Shown here one piece after another: positions 38,738 to 45,900 of a stretch of 64,000 bases of DNA. The notes under the pieces were generated by a model. That model saw only the letters and a list, made by a program, of their open reading frames with translations. It had not been told where the DNA came from and made no database searches. Every line of letters begins with the position of its first letter. Position 1 is the stretch's first letter. The stretch comes from Bemisia tabaci (taxonomy: Eukaryota; Arthropoda; Insecta; Hemiptera; Aleyrodidae): the NCBI RefSeq assembly GCF_918797505.1, contig NC_092793.1, forward strand, positions 7,760,366 to 7,824,365. Reading direction: 5' to 3'. The position numbers were made by a program, and so were the translations under genes.

Positions 38738-39748
38738 CATCGGATGGCCGGGTACCCGTGTATCGCAAACAATCGATTATGTATCGAAAAAGTGACCCGG
38801 CGTCACACAGGAGTCTCGGAATTCGGGACATGGAAAATGCTTAAAAGTGGCGCCAGCTCTCCCACTTACATTAATACTCTATGTACTCTATGTTCGATAC
38901 TGATGAAATGGCTACTTAGGGGCCGTCCCTAAATTATACGTCACGCTCGGGGGGGGGGGGGGGAGAGCTTACGCCATTTTGTTTTTACGTGTTAAAATGA
39001 TGGGGGCCTCCATCACAAAATTGTTACAACGAGGGGAAAGTAGGAGAGGGGGGTCAAAAATGCCGAGAAAGTGCGTTACTTAATTGGACGTATTTCTGTC
39101 AAATGGAACTAAGCGCCAATTTGAGTTCCTTTTGAGGAATTTAGAATGCCAGATAGCGCGTTCTGTCAAACGGAACTAAGCGCCATGGAAAAGCATTGCG
39201 AGTATAGGACGGAATGAGCCCGACGCCCGGTTCCGCCAACAATCAAAGCCCCCCTTACCTTCCTCCCCCTATGGCGCTTAGTTCCGTTTGAAAGAAATAC
39301 GTCCAATTAAAGGACGGCCCCTTGGAGGGAATCTAGGATTTCACAATCAGAGGAGAGCACCCTCTCCAGCCTTCTTCCCTTAGTTCCGACCGCACGATAA
39401 AGTTACATTGTACAGCGAAATCTTGAAAATATGTCGCGCTTCTTCAAATTATCTATCCTCGACTAAATATTTGTTGATCACTTTTTAATTTTAGGAAAAT
39501 TAGATAATGGCATCGGTTTGGTGAAGCCCGATGATGGGGATCGTGTGTTAGTGAACGAAACAACCGGAGGAACGGCTAGCAACAACACTGAGTCGGATAA
39601 GCCTCACCATTTAAAAATCGACTCAGAGCAAATGAGAGAAGACTTACTGTACACTTTAGTCGAAGAGCGCAATGCCGCTTGCACCCTAGTGCACAGTTCC
39701 TTCCTAGTTTTAAGTAGTCTATTATTAAAACACGTTTTCCTGAATTAA
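12424..39748 (+). CDS. ZP-domain membrane protein, 8 exons, 427 aa
   Basis: Eight exons (12424-12571, 26081-26182, 29357-29460, 33014-33165, 34451-34681, 36251-36398, 36695-36839, 39495-39748) join in phase to 1284 nt, 427 residues plus TAA. Residues about 1-30 are a signal peptide (basic start, then PLIVSSIIIIAVQL). ZP-N has cysteines 56, 87, 108 and 145; ZP-C has cysteines 247, 289, 293 and 298. RRRR at 307-310 fits the furin-type site that follows ZP modules. N-linked sequons occur at NHT (152) and in the tail (NET, NNT). The last ~20 residues are hydrophobic with no basic cytoplasmic tail, and Asn403-Ala-Ala is a plausible GPI omega site, so the product is probably secreted or GPI-anchored at the apical surface or cuticle. 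Known family members polymerise in extracellular matrix. A GPI-anchored insect relative such as quasimodo is possible, but the orthologue is not settled. All introns have GT-AG borders. Confidence 0.88.
12600..12690. repeat. family S palindrome, partial
   Basis: GATGAGCCCGGGAGAGTATT and the following ACAGGGCTCATC...CTTTATGTCAG resemble the family S copy at 12990. It starts just after the ZP exon 1 donor. Confidence 0.45.
12691..12817. repeat. family J foldback, copy 1
   Basis: TTGGACGTATTTCTATCAAA at the left and TTTGATAGAAATACGTCCAA at the right are exact inverted repeats; the inner parts hold GTGCATT/AATGCAC. Copies: 19106, 27121 and 39084. Confidence 0.88.
12990..13125. repeat. family S palindrome, complete
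   Basis: ATATCGTCGCTCCGCTGATG at the left is inverted in CAGAGGAGCGACGATAT at the right, with AAGGGCGTA/TACGCTTTTACG inside. Relatives: about 15462-15590 and 44478-44612. Confidence 0.75.
13320..13347 (+). repeat. long poly(G) tract
   Basis: GGGGGTGTGG followed by about 18 G. Similar tracts of 12-18 G or C occur at about 4947, 5617, 12129, 16010, 17965, 21648, 36961, 37820, 38949 and 60371. Confidence 0.9.
13843..13999. repeat. family B palindrome, copy 1
   Basis: AGTGGATCCAGCAAATTGGC at the left and GCCGAATTGCTGAATCCGCC at the right face each other, with GGGGCCAGGTGCTCCGACAA in the centre. Copy 2 is at 21256. Confidence 0.8.
14140..14460 (+). repeat. direct duplication of about 170 bp
   Basis: GCGTTCTACCGGGCCGATTT (14151) and GCGTTCTACCGGCCTGATTT (14332) begin two units that both contain ATGATTTTTGC, ATCGAC and CCCAGGTTTTTTT. 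Confidence 0.7.
14598..14674 (+). tRNA. tRNA-like sequence, probably a pseudogene or SINE head
   Basis: TGGCCGAGTCGTCTAAGAC matches an A box of the Ser/Leu type and GGGTTCCGATCCC resembles a B box with one extra base. The acceptor stem pairs in only about three of seven positions, and no clean anticodon stem forms. I read it as a decayed tRNA or tRNA-derived SINE, not a working tRNA. Confidence 0.45.
14862..14942. repeat. cluster of four short GC hairpins
   Basis: GGGCCGCGAAGCGGCCC, GGCGCGGAGCGCC, GGGCCGCGTAGCGGGC and AGGGGGCGTAGCCCCCT follow one another within 81 bases, all with a GA or TA centre. Confidence 0.85.
14968..15196. repeat. foldback element
   Basis: CAGGGTTATTCAAGTCACGC at the left, GCGTGAATTTTGAATAATCC at the right; the arms extend to GCACCACTGG/CCAGTGGTGC. 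Confidence 0.75.
15197..16928. other. no gene seen; family S relative
   Basis: Contains a diverged family S palindrome (about 15462-15590) and a poly(C) tract (16010-16025). No coding region is supported. Confidence 0.4.
16945..17050. repeat. family T repeat, copy 1
   Basis: GGCGCTCTGCGACACCCAGC with a flanking CCGCCAAAGTC resembles 38040-38110 and 60275-60335. At 60 kb the repeat abuts a non-LTR fragment, so it may belong to a retrotransposon. Confidence 0.45.
17369..17632. repeat. foldback element
   Basis: ACGGAAAAAATTAAATTGCT at the left and AAATTTAATTTTTTCTGTG at the right pair. The arms also share TTTTGTTGTAAAATCTAC near the centre (about 17548) and its complement at about 17462. Confidence 0.75.
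17680..17860 (-). pseudogene. RTE-like non-LTR retrotransposon fragment 2
   Basis: Reverse-strand translation reads ATEMDFWRRLAGISGG, DRARNDRVRQIIGVEKN, the same reverse-transcriptase tail as fragment 1. It has upstream stops and ends shortly after. Confidence 0.7.
18301..19080. repeat. family E foldback copy 1, interrupted by family D
   Basis: Left end GGGTCAGT is separated by a family D element (18315-18645) from GCACCATGGTCACAGAATTA. The right end is TTTTGTGACTAGTGCAACTGACCC. The arms carry CATCCACCGCGGTAGTGACA and its complement (right-end motif core: GTGCAACTGACCC). Confidence 0.78.
18315..18645 (+). mobile_element. family D MITE, copy 1
   Basis: Inverted ends AGAGAATTTGCA and TGCAAATTCTCT; about 330 bp; centre GCCTAGTGACGTCATCTGGC. 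Seven copies in the window. Confidence 0.85.
19106..19233. repeat. family J foldback, copy 2
   Basis: TTGGACATATTTCTGCCAAA and inverted TTTGGCAGAAATACGTCCAA. It directly abuts family K. Confidence 0.85.
19234..19786. mobile_element. family K element, copy 1
   Basis: About 553 bp, closely matching 22141-22696 along its length. The ends GGACCACTAGACAAGGTACG and CGTACCTTATTTAGTGGTCC are inverted. Confidence 0.8.
20057..20915. repeat. family M foldback, copy 3, with nested long inverted repeat
   Basis: Left end GCACAGTGGATCCAGTCAAT and right end ATTGACTCGGTCCACTGTGC belong together but are split by the 20281-20893 insertion. Confidence 0.78.
20281..20893. repeat. long inverted repeat, about 180-bp arms (family L)
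   Basis: 20281-20460 matches the complement of 20714-20893 nearly perfectly (for example CGCGTCTGGGGGCAGTTTTC against GAAAACTGCCCCCAGACGCG), with a spacer of about 250 bp. Inserted inside family M copy 3. Confidence 0.88.
20977..21227. repeat. family C foldback, copy 4
   Basis: GAGAAAACGCCGTATGAGCC and inverted CATACGGCATTTTTCCTCAC ends; the left tip is missing. Confidence 0.75.
21256..21413. repeat. family B palindrome, copy 2
   Basis: GGCGGATCCAGCAATTTGGC and inverted GCCAAATTGCTGGATCCGCC ends; same centre as copy 1. Confidence 0.88.
21469..21694. repeat. foldback-type element with GGATCC ends
   Basis: Ends CATAGGCGGATCC and GGATCCGCCTATG are exact inverted repeats of 13 bp; the interior has a C tract and a G tract. 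Confidence 0.6.
21780..21960 (+). repeat. direct duplication of about 110 bp
   Basis: ATCATTGGCGATTTTTCTTACGCAGCG and ATCATTGGTGATTTTTCTCACGCAGCG share period about 112 (motif core ATTTTTCT(T/C)ACGCAGCGTT); both continue into CAAGT or TAAGTC and CCGTAT. Confidence 0.65.
22141..22696. mobile_element. family K element, copy 2
   Basis: Same order of sequence as copy 1 from GGACCACTAGACAAGGTACG to CTTTGTCTAGTGGTC; no protein is encoded. Confidence 0.8.
22697..23470. other. intron sequence, nothing recognised
   Basis: Single-copy-looking AT-rich DNA in ZP intron 1; no repeat or open frame of note. Confidence 0.4.
23471..23708. repeat. family C foldback, copy 5
   Basis: CTGCCGTGCTAAGGAAGAAC left end; GGCTCATACGGCGTTTGAT right end (outer right tip lost). 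Confidence 0.82.
24269..24726. repeat. family C foldback, copy 6, interrupted
   Basis: CTGCCGAGCTAAGGAAGAAC left, TTTTTCCTTAGCACGGCAG right; the left arm is split by a 200-bp poly(A)-tailed insertion. Confidence 0.85.
24345..24544 (+). mobile_element. poly(A)-tailed retro-insertion with target duplication
   Basis: 200 bp inserted in family C copy 6. It is flanked by TCCTGGT on both sides (24338-24344 and 24545-24551) and ends with AATAAATTAATA plus 18 A. That is the mark of LINE-mediated reverse transcription: a SINE or a truncated mRNA copy. No tRNA-like head is visible. Confidence 0.75.
24832..25012. repeat. family H element, copy 1 (truncated)
   Basis: GCACTGAAAAAAAAAACTCT left end; inner CATAGACATACCGTCCGCGC and inverted GAACGGTATGTCTAT. 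The right CAGTG end is missing where family C copy 7 begins. Confidence 0.7.
25013..25265. repeat. family C foldback, copy 7
   Basis: CTGCCGTGCTATAGAAAAAC left and CTTCCTTAGCACGGCAG right ends. Confidence 0.85.
25266..26080. other. intron sequence, nothing recognised
   Basis: AT-rich sequence leading to the exon 2 acceptor; no repeat recognised. Confidence 0.4.
26081..26182 (+). CDS. ZP gene exon 2: start of ZP-N
   Basis: Acceptor TTTGTTTGCAG precedes 102 coding bases; the donor is CAG|GTAAGG. The peptide contains KLRCSDYQMGVDVRK, the first ZP-N cysteine (Cys56) with its usual surrounding strand. It enters with two bases and leaves with one. Confidence 0.85.
26183..27120. other. intron sequence, nothing recognised
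   Basis: AT-rich, low repeat content, no supported open frame. Confidence 0.4.
27121..27246. repeat. family J foldback, copy 3
   Basis: TTGGATGTATTTCTGCCAAA and inverted TTTGATAGAAATGCGTCCAA. Confidence 0.82.
27965..28392. repeat. foldback element nested in family C
   Basis: AGGCCTTGTCTCCACGGG at the left and CCCGTAAAGACAAGGCCT at the right, with GGGATTTGTC/GACAAATCCC inside. Confidence 0.75.
28471..28806. repeat. family E foldback, copy 2
   Basis: AATGGGTCAG left and GGGGCCCATTT right ends; TGACATCATCCACCGCGGTA and inverted GTGGATGACGTCA arms. Confidence 0.8.
28929..29177. repeat. family C foldback, copy 9
   Basis: CTGCCGTCCTAAGTACAAAC left, TTATCTTTAGCACGGCAG right; it sits about 180 bp before ZP exon 3. 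Confidence 0.85.
29357..29460 (+). CDS. ZP gene exon 3: ZP-N core
   Basis: Acceptor TTCGCAG and donor ACG|GTGAGT bound 104 bases. The peptide has ACQP (Cys87) and NVYQCGV (Cys108), the central cysteines of ZP-N, separated by a beta-strand-like stretch. The exon leaves in phase 0. Confidence 0.88.
29724..30055 (+). mobile_element. family D MITE, copy 2
   Basis: AATGGAGAATTTGCATGC left, TGCAAATTCTCTATT right; centre TAGTGACGTCATCTGGCGG. Confidence 0.85.
30484..31872 (+). repeat. segmental duplication Y, copy 1
   Basis: About 1.39 kb nearly identical to 41290-42838, including a 70-bp tandem unit (GCAATGCATGAAGTATCCTG, twice) and a family D element. It lies in ZP intron 3. Confidence 0.88.
31466..31797 (+). 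mobile_element. family D MITE, copy 3 (within Y1)
   Basis: AATGGAGAATTTGCAAAC left, TGCAAATTTTCCATTA right; TATGACGTCATTTGGCGG centre. Confidence 0.82.
32622..32949 (+). mobile_element. family D MITE, copy 4
   Basis: AATGGAGAATTTGCATGC left, TGCAAATTCTCTATT right; centre TAGTGACGTCATCCGGCG. It ends about 65 bp before ZP exon 4. Confidence 0.85.
33014..33165 (+). CDS. ZP gene exon 4: end of ZP-N and linker
   Basis: Acceptor CCTATTGCAG and donor GA|GTAAGC bound 152 bases. The peptide YYHKIVVEYKNAD...NVKC (Cys145) closes ZP-N, followed by the glycosylation sequon NHT and a basic linker (HRRD). It leaves in phase 2. Confidence 0.88.
33166..34206. other. ZP intron 4, no repeat or gene recognised
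   Basis: AT-rich sequence; nothing supported. Confidence 0.4.
34207..34386. repeat. family A palindromic MITE, copy 5
   Basis: CAGTGGCGTGCCGTGATTTT left, CAGTCACGCCTCGCCACTG right; 65 bp before ZP exon 5. Confidence 0.8.
34451..34681 (+). CDS. ZP gene exon 5: first half of ZP-C
   Basis: Acceptor TTTCTATAG and donor AATGG|GTGAGA bound 231 bases. The peptide reads PVLQVGVRQG through LQMEIYLDKSSAPIYGLLVS, typical of the first ZP-C strands, and ends in IIFNG, which usually precedes the first ZP-C cysteine. Confidence 0.9.
34777..35531. repeat. family E foldback copy 3, interrupted by family D
   Basis: AATGGGTCAGTTGCGCTGGT left, GCAACTCATCCATT right. Both arms have TGACGTCAT next to a CACCGCGGTAG-type motif. 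Confidence 0.8.
34802..35127 (+). mobile_element. family D MITE, copy 5 (inside family E)
   Basis: AAGAATTTGCATGC left, TGCAAATTCTCTATT right; very similar to copy 1. Confidence 0.85.
35653..35952. repeat. foldback element
   Basis: ATCTCGAAAACATGGAAAAA at the left and inverted TTTTTCCATGTTTTCGAGAT at the right; TGACCTGAAATTT/AAATTTCAGGTCG inside. Confidence 0.85.
36251..36398 (+). CDS. ZP gene exon 6: ZP-C cysteines
   Basis: Acceptor GTTTTTGCAG and donor GGG|GTAAGT bound 148 bases. It begins GCSVDPYLFENF (Cys247), then has AFKFPESTYVQFKGTVNVC (Cys289) and Cys293. The 'FKFP...V.F.G.V.VC' pattern is a ZP-C signature in insect proteins. Confidence 0.92.
36695..36839 (+). CDS. ZP gene exon 7: last ZP-C cysteine and furin site
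   Basis: Acceptor TTCGACAG and donor AAAG|GTGAGT bound 145 bases. The peptide has Cys298, then GYGRRRRAVSG: the RRRR motif fits proprotein convertase cleavage that releases the ZP module for polymerisation. It leaves in phase 1. Confidence 0.9.
36840..38539. other. ZP intron 7, first part: mostly unassigned
   Basis: AT-rich sequence with C and G tracts (36961-36975, 37820-37837) and a family T repeat at about 38035-38112. No open frame is supported. Confidence 0.4.
38540..38895. repeat. foldback with internal (TTG)n microsatellite
   Basis: ATAGAGTACATAGAGT and inverted ACTCTATGTACTCTATG ends; GGGAGAGCTGGCGCCA/TGGCGCCAGCTCTCCC next. At the centre (38702-38738) are about 12 TTG units. Confidence 0.82.
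38919..39323. repeat. GGGGCCGTCC-ended element with nested family J
   Basis: TTAGGGGCCGTCCCTAAATT left and AAAGGACGGCCCCTT right; interrupted by family J copy 4 (39084-39307). A related GGGGCCGTCCATAAATCC sequence lies in both Y copies. Confidence 0.65.
39084..39307. repeat. family J foldback, copy 4 (larger)
   Basis: TTGGACGTATTTCTGTCAAA and inverted TTTGAAAGAAATACGTCCAA; longer centre that repeats GTCAAACGGAACTAAGCGCC. Confidence 0.8.
39495..39748 (+). CDS. ZP gene exon 8: C-terminal tail, possible GPI signal
   Basis: Acceptor TTAATTTTAG opens 254 bases ending in TAA. The acidic, Asn/Thr-rich stretch has NET and NNT sequons. An NAAC site and a roughly 20-residue hydrophobic end (LVHSSFLVLSSLLLKHVFLN) follow. 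The tail is short and has almost no cytoplasmic part, which favours a GPI-anchor signal over a transmembrane helix. Confidence 0.85.
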
Positions 39749-40340
39749 AATCCGCTGATAAGAACTACGCGGGCTATTCAATAAGCTAGTAAGTTTTTTA
39801 CATGCAAAGTCAGAAACGTTGGTGATTTCTGTATTGGTATCAAAGCCATTGAGCAAAATTGACAAGAATTACACACTTATTCTTAACTAAAGTGGCAAAT
39901 GATCCTTAACAATTATAGACCACTTCCTTAAATGAGTTTTTAACCTGTTAAATTTTACAGCTGCTTCATAGCTAACATTAAAGGTCACATATACGATGAA
40001 TCATGGCAAATCGTATTCCGTGGAATCACGCAAACTCGTCGATCTCAAGTTCTAACATTTTATCACCAATTTGACCCCACCCCCCCCTCCGCATTCAACT
40101 CGAAAGTCTTTACACCTACTGCACTCCCTCTCCCCGTTTTCTCTCTCATTCTTGCGTCCAAATCTTTTGTAGGTAGGCAAGCAAACTGCAAATTAAGTAC
40201 AAGCGTACATTTAAAACCGGTTTGATACTAGACGAGATCGAGGGATATGTGGAAAGGGAACTATTTGACGTCAAATTCTAAGGTAACAAGGTTTTACTTG
40301 GACGGATTCAGGATTTTTGGGTCCTAAAGCGCAGTCTGTG

Positions 40341-40505
40341 CAGTGGCGTGGCGTGCTTTGCGATATATCGATTGATCTGTCATTTAAACCTATGTAAAAG
40401 GATCGATTAACAGGGTGTTCGCAGCGAACACCTTAATAATCGATTCTTTACCATAGCTTCAAATGGCAGAACAATCGATACATCGCAATTCACGCCACGC
40501 CACTG
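40341..40505. repeat. family A palindromic MITE, copy 6
   Basis: CAGTGGCGTGGCGTGCTTTG left, CAATTCACGCCACGCCACTG right; inside the probable ZP 3' UTR. Confidence 0.88.
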
Positions 40506-40935
40506 GATGCGAGCCCCGTAAATATGTTCCCCTCTGATGAGTGGGAATGGGGTAAAAAAAGTCAAAATGCTTATCTTGAGAAGGGAAGGGAAAAAAACTT
40601 TGTGGTGAAATTATTTACTGACAAATTAAAAATAATATCTCTTTTAGGCTTCTACTTATTCGCAATCCGGGCGCCCATAAACTTATTCGTTGTATTAATT
40701 CGAAGAATCGATGATGGAGCCTTTGCGAAAATCAGAGATTTCATTAATCCCTTCAATTAACAGCTTCCGTGTCTAAAAGACAGCTGGATTTTTCTTATCA
40801 ATGACCATTTTGAATGAAACATTATGCTGATAACTTCATCAGTTATTTGAAGGTTGTTTTTTTTTAAATTTATTTATTTATTTTTTTGGATTATCATTAT
40901 TTTACCGTTTAGAGAACTTCAGGATTTTTGAAATG

Positions 40936-40941
40936 AATAAA
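40936..40941 (+). terminator. poly(A) signal AATAAA
   Basis: First AATAAA downstream of the ZP stop with a GT/T-rich downstream element within 40 bases. Confidence 0.5.
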
Positions 40942-41289
40942 GCATTTGTTGTTGACTTTAAGTGTCGTATTGTGTGATCTTTTTTAATGTACTGCCTCAC
41001 TAATGTCAGATTTAAGATTTCTTTTCATGTTAATAAAATAACTTTGTTACCATAAAAAAGTGTAAATAAGTTTTCTTTACCCTACGATTAATCGAGATCA
41101 TATGGATAGAAATCAGTACCGGAGTTCTTTAATACGGAATGAGAGATTAAAATCTATGGTCTTAGCGTGCCTGCATATTTTCATTTAAGAATTCGAAAAA
41201 AATACTCCCCGATGGAGTTAATTGGACTAAACAGAAAAGTGAAAGGAAAGAGAAAATAGAAGGACGACGGAGGAATAGAGACGTATTTC

Positions 41290-42838
41290 AATTGCCAACG
41301 AGCGAAACGACGTATCTCCTTTGCGGTGTTTCAAAATGTCCGCTCATTCTGTATTTTTTCGAAGACAAACGAGCCAACTAATTAGCTTGAAACTTTTACT
41401 GACGTATTTTACTGACGCAGAAGAAAAATTAGGGAAATTTTCAAGCAATCGCTTTGACTTTAGTAGTCCCAAGAAAAGAAAAGATGATAGAAAGTCTGCA
41501 ACGTTGCAAACGGAGATACGTGGATATGCACTTTGGTCATCGATTTGATAAAAGGGTAAAAAGCAGGTGAACAAAGGGCAATTGAATCAATAAACAAAAA
41601 GAAATATAGGGGCCGTCCATAAATCCAATATTAGCCATAGGTGTACCTAGGTCATTTTGCAAAAGTTGCCGAAGTTAGGTTAGGTTAGATTGCCAGAGTT
41701 CATTTTTGTGTGAATGTTGATACCAAGAATAACTCCCTGGAAATGTTTTCGCATTTGTGATAAAAAAAAACAAGTCCACTTCCTCTCCCTGGAAGTTAGC
41801 TAAGTTCGGCGTATTCCGGACGATCTAACGTAACAGCATTGCAACTTGAAAAATGTCCACTCGCAAATTATATTTTCACCGGAAAACATACAGGATTGCA
41901 AAATCTCTACGACACTTCCTAGGATTGCAAGCTCGCGGTGTGCATTGTCCGGAAATTGTGTACACCAGGGTAGGTTCAAGCAACACCAAAAAAATACGAC
42001 TTGAGCGCGCACCGTGGTATACACGCAATGCATGAAGTATCCTGCAGACTTGCAAGGCGCTATACCACCCGTCGCGCGCACCGTGCTCTACGCGCAATGC
42101 ATGAAGTATCCTGAGGTCTTGTAAGGCGCTACTATGCGTGTCGGGCCCCGTGCCGGCCGGCCGCATTGTGTTGGATGTGATTATTCAATCTTGCGGCGTT
42201 AGCGGTTTTCAACTTATGATTTTGAATTTGTAAAGTTTGTTGGAATTATTGTCATTTCAATTATAAAACATTAAATAAAACCAAATAATTTTCTTCTCTT
42301 CGTTTAGATATTTGTGTAGATAATTTTTTTAAAAAAAAAGCATGTAAGTGAAGCGATCTTTACGTGTAGGCTCCCTCGTTGCTCAGCAAAGAAATGGCGT
42401 GATCATTTGGACTACATTTTGCTATTCGGAATGGAGAATTTGCACACAAAAATTGTATTGTTTCGTCTGAGAGTGCTTAATGAGTTGAGTTTGCAGTATT
42501 TTTCAAAAAAATTTTCTGACACGGGAAATTGGAGAAAAAGGGATTTAAAAGTGAGAAAATGGGCCGCCTTATGACGTCATTTGGCGGCATTTTCCACTTA
42601 AACAAATGTATTTTAGCACAATAGGTTATTTTGTCATATTTCCTCCAATAATTGTCCAATTTAGAAACCAAGGATATTCTCGTACTCAGTTTTCCTAGTA
42701 GTATCATTTTAAAGATGAGAATCACAAAATTTAAGACATCTGCAAATTTTCCATTAAATTTTTGGCTCATCCCTAAGAACACTTGTGTGCATAAGTAAAC
42801 TAACGTTGCATACGTTGTTTCCAATCAAAGCTAGAATC
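41290..42838 (+). repeat. segmental duplication Y, copy 2
   Basis: Matches 30484-31872 with few substitutions, plus about 154 extra bases at 42245-42398. Lies between the two convergent genes. Confidence 0.88.
42429..42755 (+). mobile_element. family D MITE, copy 6 (within Y2)
   Basis: AATGGAGAATTTGCACAC left, TGCAAATTTTCCATTA right; TATGACGTCATTTGGCGG centre, paired with copy 3 in Y1. Confidence 0.82.
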
Positions 42839-42920
42839 CTGATTGCAAAATGAAGTTCATTTGATCAATGAACCCTTTCAAAGCGTAGAAAGTAATCATT
42901 TTTTGAGGGAAAAAAAATAA

Positions 42921-45900
42921 AACCGGTGTCTTGTTCAATTTTTATTAACTCACACAAGAATGATAATAACTCAAAATATTTCAAAACTCAAAAATAAATC
43001 TACACAAATTTACAGTCATTAACTTGGCATCAATTTGGTAACATTACAGTAGATATTTACTAAATATACAAGAATTGATTGGATAGGACTTCACTTAAAA
43101 TTCAATATCCATAGTCAACGATACCTATACGGTACAAATGAATAATGTACTTGCTGTAAGTACAAAACTGTTTAAGAATCGTATCATGTTACTTCATACT
43201 GGTTTTAGGAAGAAGAAAATGAAGCCTCAAACCATTTACATCGATAGATTTTATTGGCTGTCAGTGCAAAAAAAAAGAAGAAAAAAAAGTGTAGTGTATA
43301 ATAAACTAAATGGTCTGTTTCCTAATTTCAATTCTCTGGGTGGACATACCCTCACGTAAAAAAGCAACTATTAGCAAAATAATCTTGTAATGTTATGATT
43401 TATTTTGAGCAATGGATACTATTGATTGCCAACCAGACAGGTTGTTATGATTCTACTTTTCAAAGAAGGATGTGGATATGCACAGGCATATAATTTAAAA
43501 AAAAAAATCTTGGCTACATATAAACTAAAATGAAGGAGCTTCCTCCACTTTCTGAAACCCTTCTACATCTCAATAATTAAACGTTCAAATAAGCTCTCAA
43601 TCATCCACAGCAAATCCTGGTTTAACATTTGAAAATAGAATTTACATTTTGGCCACACTTGCATGACACAATTTTCATTTATTGCTGTACCTAATTTATA
43701 ATGACTCCACAAAATTAATGAATCAAGAGAAATATGAATTCATATTTTGATATATTTTTATGATATTTTATTTCTACTGAGAGGAATAAGAGACGTTTAT
43801 TGATTTAAACAGGAAATTGAAAGGGGAGGAAGCTTTATGAGCCCTCAAGAATTTGAAGATTGAGAAAGTTTAGTCAAAATGACCGTTTCAAATGCATAAA
43901 ACTGTGACTTGACTTTAGGGTTATCACTTATCAGAGATCAAAAAGAACTCAGCTCTTGTTTGCTAGACCAGTTTTTTACAAACATGTTTGATGAAAATAA
44001 GAGCAAAAGATGATTCCCTCACTAGGATTCATTTTGGGTATTTCGATAAACAACTGTCAGTGAAGGGAAAGGCATACAGTGGAAAACTGAGTTTTAAAAG
44101 AAACGTATTCGAGCAGTTTCAAACACATTAGCTCATCAGCTTAGAAACTTTTGATCATTTTTGAAATATTTAAGAGCATCGTTTCAAGTATTGACTTTGA
44201 GCATAACGAAACAAAATAGAAAGTATCTAACTAGTAAACCAAATGAGAATAGGCAAACATAGAAGTAGGAGCTTTGCATCATTTAACCAGAAAACGCTTG
44301 TTTCACAAACTGTACGATGTTTATTTGTAAGGAAAGTTATGCGTAAAATTCCTTGAAATTTTCAGAGACAGAAGATTAAACTGCAAATAAAATGCTCCAA
44401 AAGTTATCACTACAAAAATTCACAAATTTTTCTGGAAAATTCTTCATCATAAGAACCTTTGACCATGCACCAACTACATGTCATCGTTCGTATGAGGTAA
44501 GGATGTATCTCTATTTCTACTTGAGCTGTGGAGAGCATGGACTTGCATGGACAACAGGGCTCACATGGACATTGACGTATGCTCTTACATCATCAGAGCA
44601 ACGATATTATCCAATAGGTAACTTCATAAGAGCTCAGAATTAGAGGTTACACCCTTTAATTAAGAAAAAGCCTCACTTCCTGATGAGAAATTAGGCATGA
44701 TTGCTGGATTATTGCTACACTTTCATTCTTTGTAAAAGCTTAAATTTTTGATCAGAAGATTGCTACTCGTCTTAAATTTAAAGATGGAGTAGCAACAAAA
44801 GAGAGGAAATGGTATGCAAAGAAGGATGGTCAAATTAACAATCAACTTGTTAACAACTGACTTTGACAGCAACATTATACACATGGTCATAAATAATAAT
44901 AAAATATAATGGTTAGAGGTTTCATGACTATCCGTTGGTAAAGCCTATGAAATTCGGGAAACATAAAATTATGCCTCAGGAATTACAATCACAGTCACAG
45001 ATACTTCAAATTAATTTTTGAGTTTTGAATAAATCAAATAACTTCAAATAATTTTAAAGTTGGAATCACAAAATTGCATAAATTCTTCTTGAATTGAGGA
45101 CACAGTACAAATAAGGGCATATTAATGAAAACTGCGTTTTGAGTGAAACGCTTTTTAAAGTTTTGTTCACGATATACAACACAGACTCCGCTATGTAGAT
45201 ATCCTGTTATTTGTGACCAAATCCTTCTACAGCAAGATGCTGGATAGATGTGATAATTTTCGTTTTGCACTATATTTAATTTAAAAGATTAGATTATAGG
45301 CCCTTTTTTCACAATTCAATCATTTTGGTTGATATGAAGTAAAAATCATTACAATCACGCTTGATCAACGCAAAATGAAAGAATATTGATACCGGTTAAA
45401 AAATGTTCTCCCCAAGGGAAATTAGCACCTTCCCTCTCCCTCTTAAGTTACAGTGAATCACATGTTGTAAAACAAAATGTTCCCCCAAGGTGGAATTCGC
45501 ACCTTCCCTCTCCTACTTAACTTACAGTGAATCAGTGTAATGATTGAAATTAGGTTGATTTCTATATAAAAAATTGTATCATAGTATTGACGGTTTGAGA
45601 AATGTAGCAAATTGATGAAAAAGTTGTGAAACTGTGTACTGGCAGTACTAAAAAATGAAACTCCTGGCGAACCTAGTACAACAATACCAAGTTGATGGAT
45701 TGATGCAAGAGCAGCCTTTAAAAGTATGTGTTGTTCATCCATCTATCGAACCAGAAGCCTGACTTAACTTGGAAAAAAAAGTTTTTCAAATTCCAGCCAT
45801 AACCTATCAAAATTATATTGATATCACAATATAGTCCGAAGTGCGGATAATTAGAAGAACCAATGAAAGCGATTTGTGCAGTGTCCTCAACTGTTAGGAT

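Larger units (their letters stand above)
39749..40960 (+). other. probable 3' UTR of the ZP gene
   Basis: Follows the TAA of exon 8. AATAAA at 40936-40941 is followed by a GT-rich stretch (TTGTTGTTGAC, TATTGTGTGATCTTTTTT), as expected for cleavage near 40960. A second AATAAA lies at about 41033. A family A palindrome (40341-40505) sits inside it, so the mature transcript would carry a strong hairpin. Confidence 0.5.

Noticed and set aside
40524..40760. 78-codon open frame with a hydrophobic middle
   Set aside because: No splice or promoter context; it lies in the probable ZP 3' UTR and matches no known family.
45458..45742. Missing EF-hand exon of the EFCAB14-like gene
   Set aside because: The frame lacks the DxDxDG loop pattern and splice sites.
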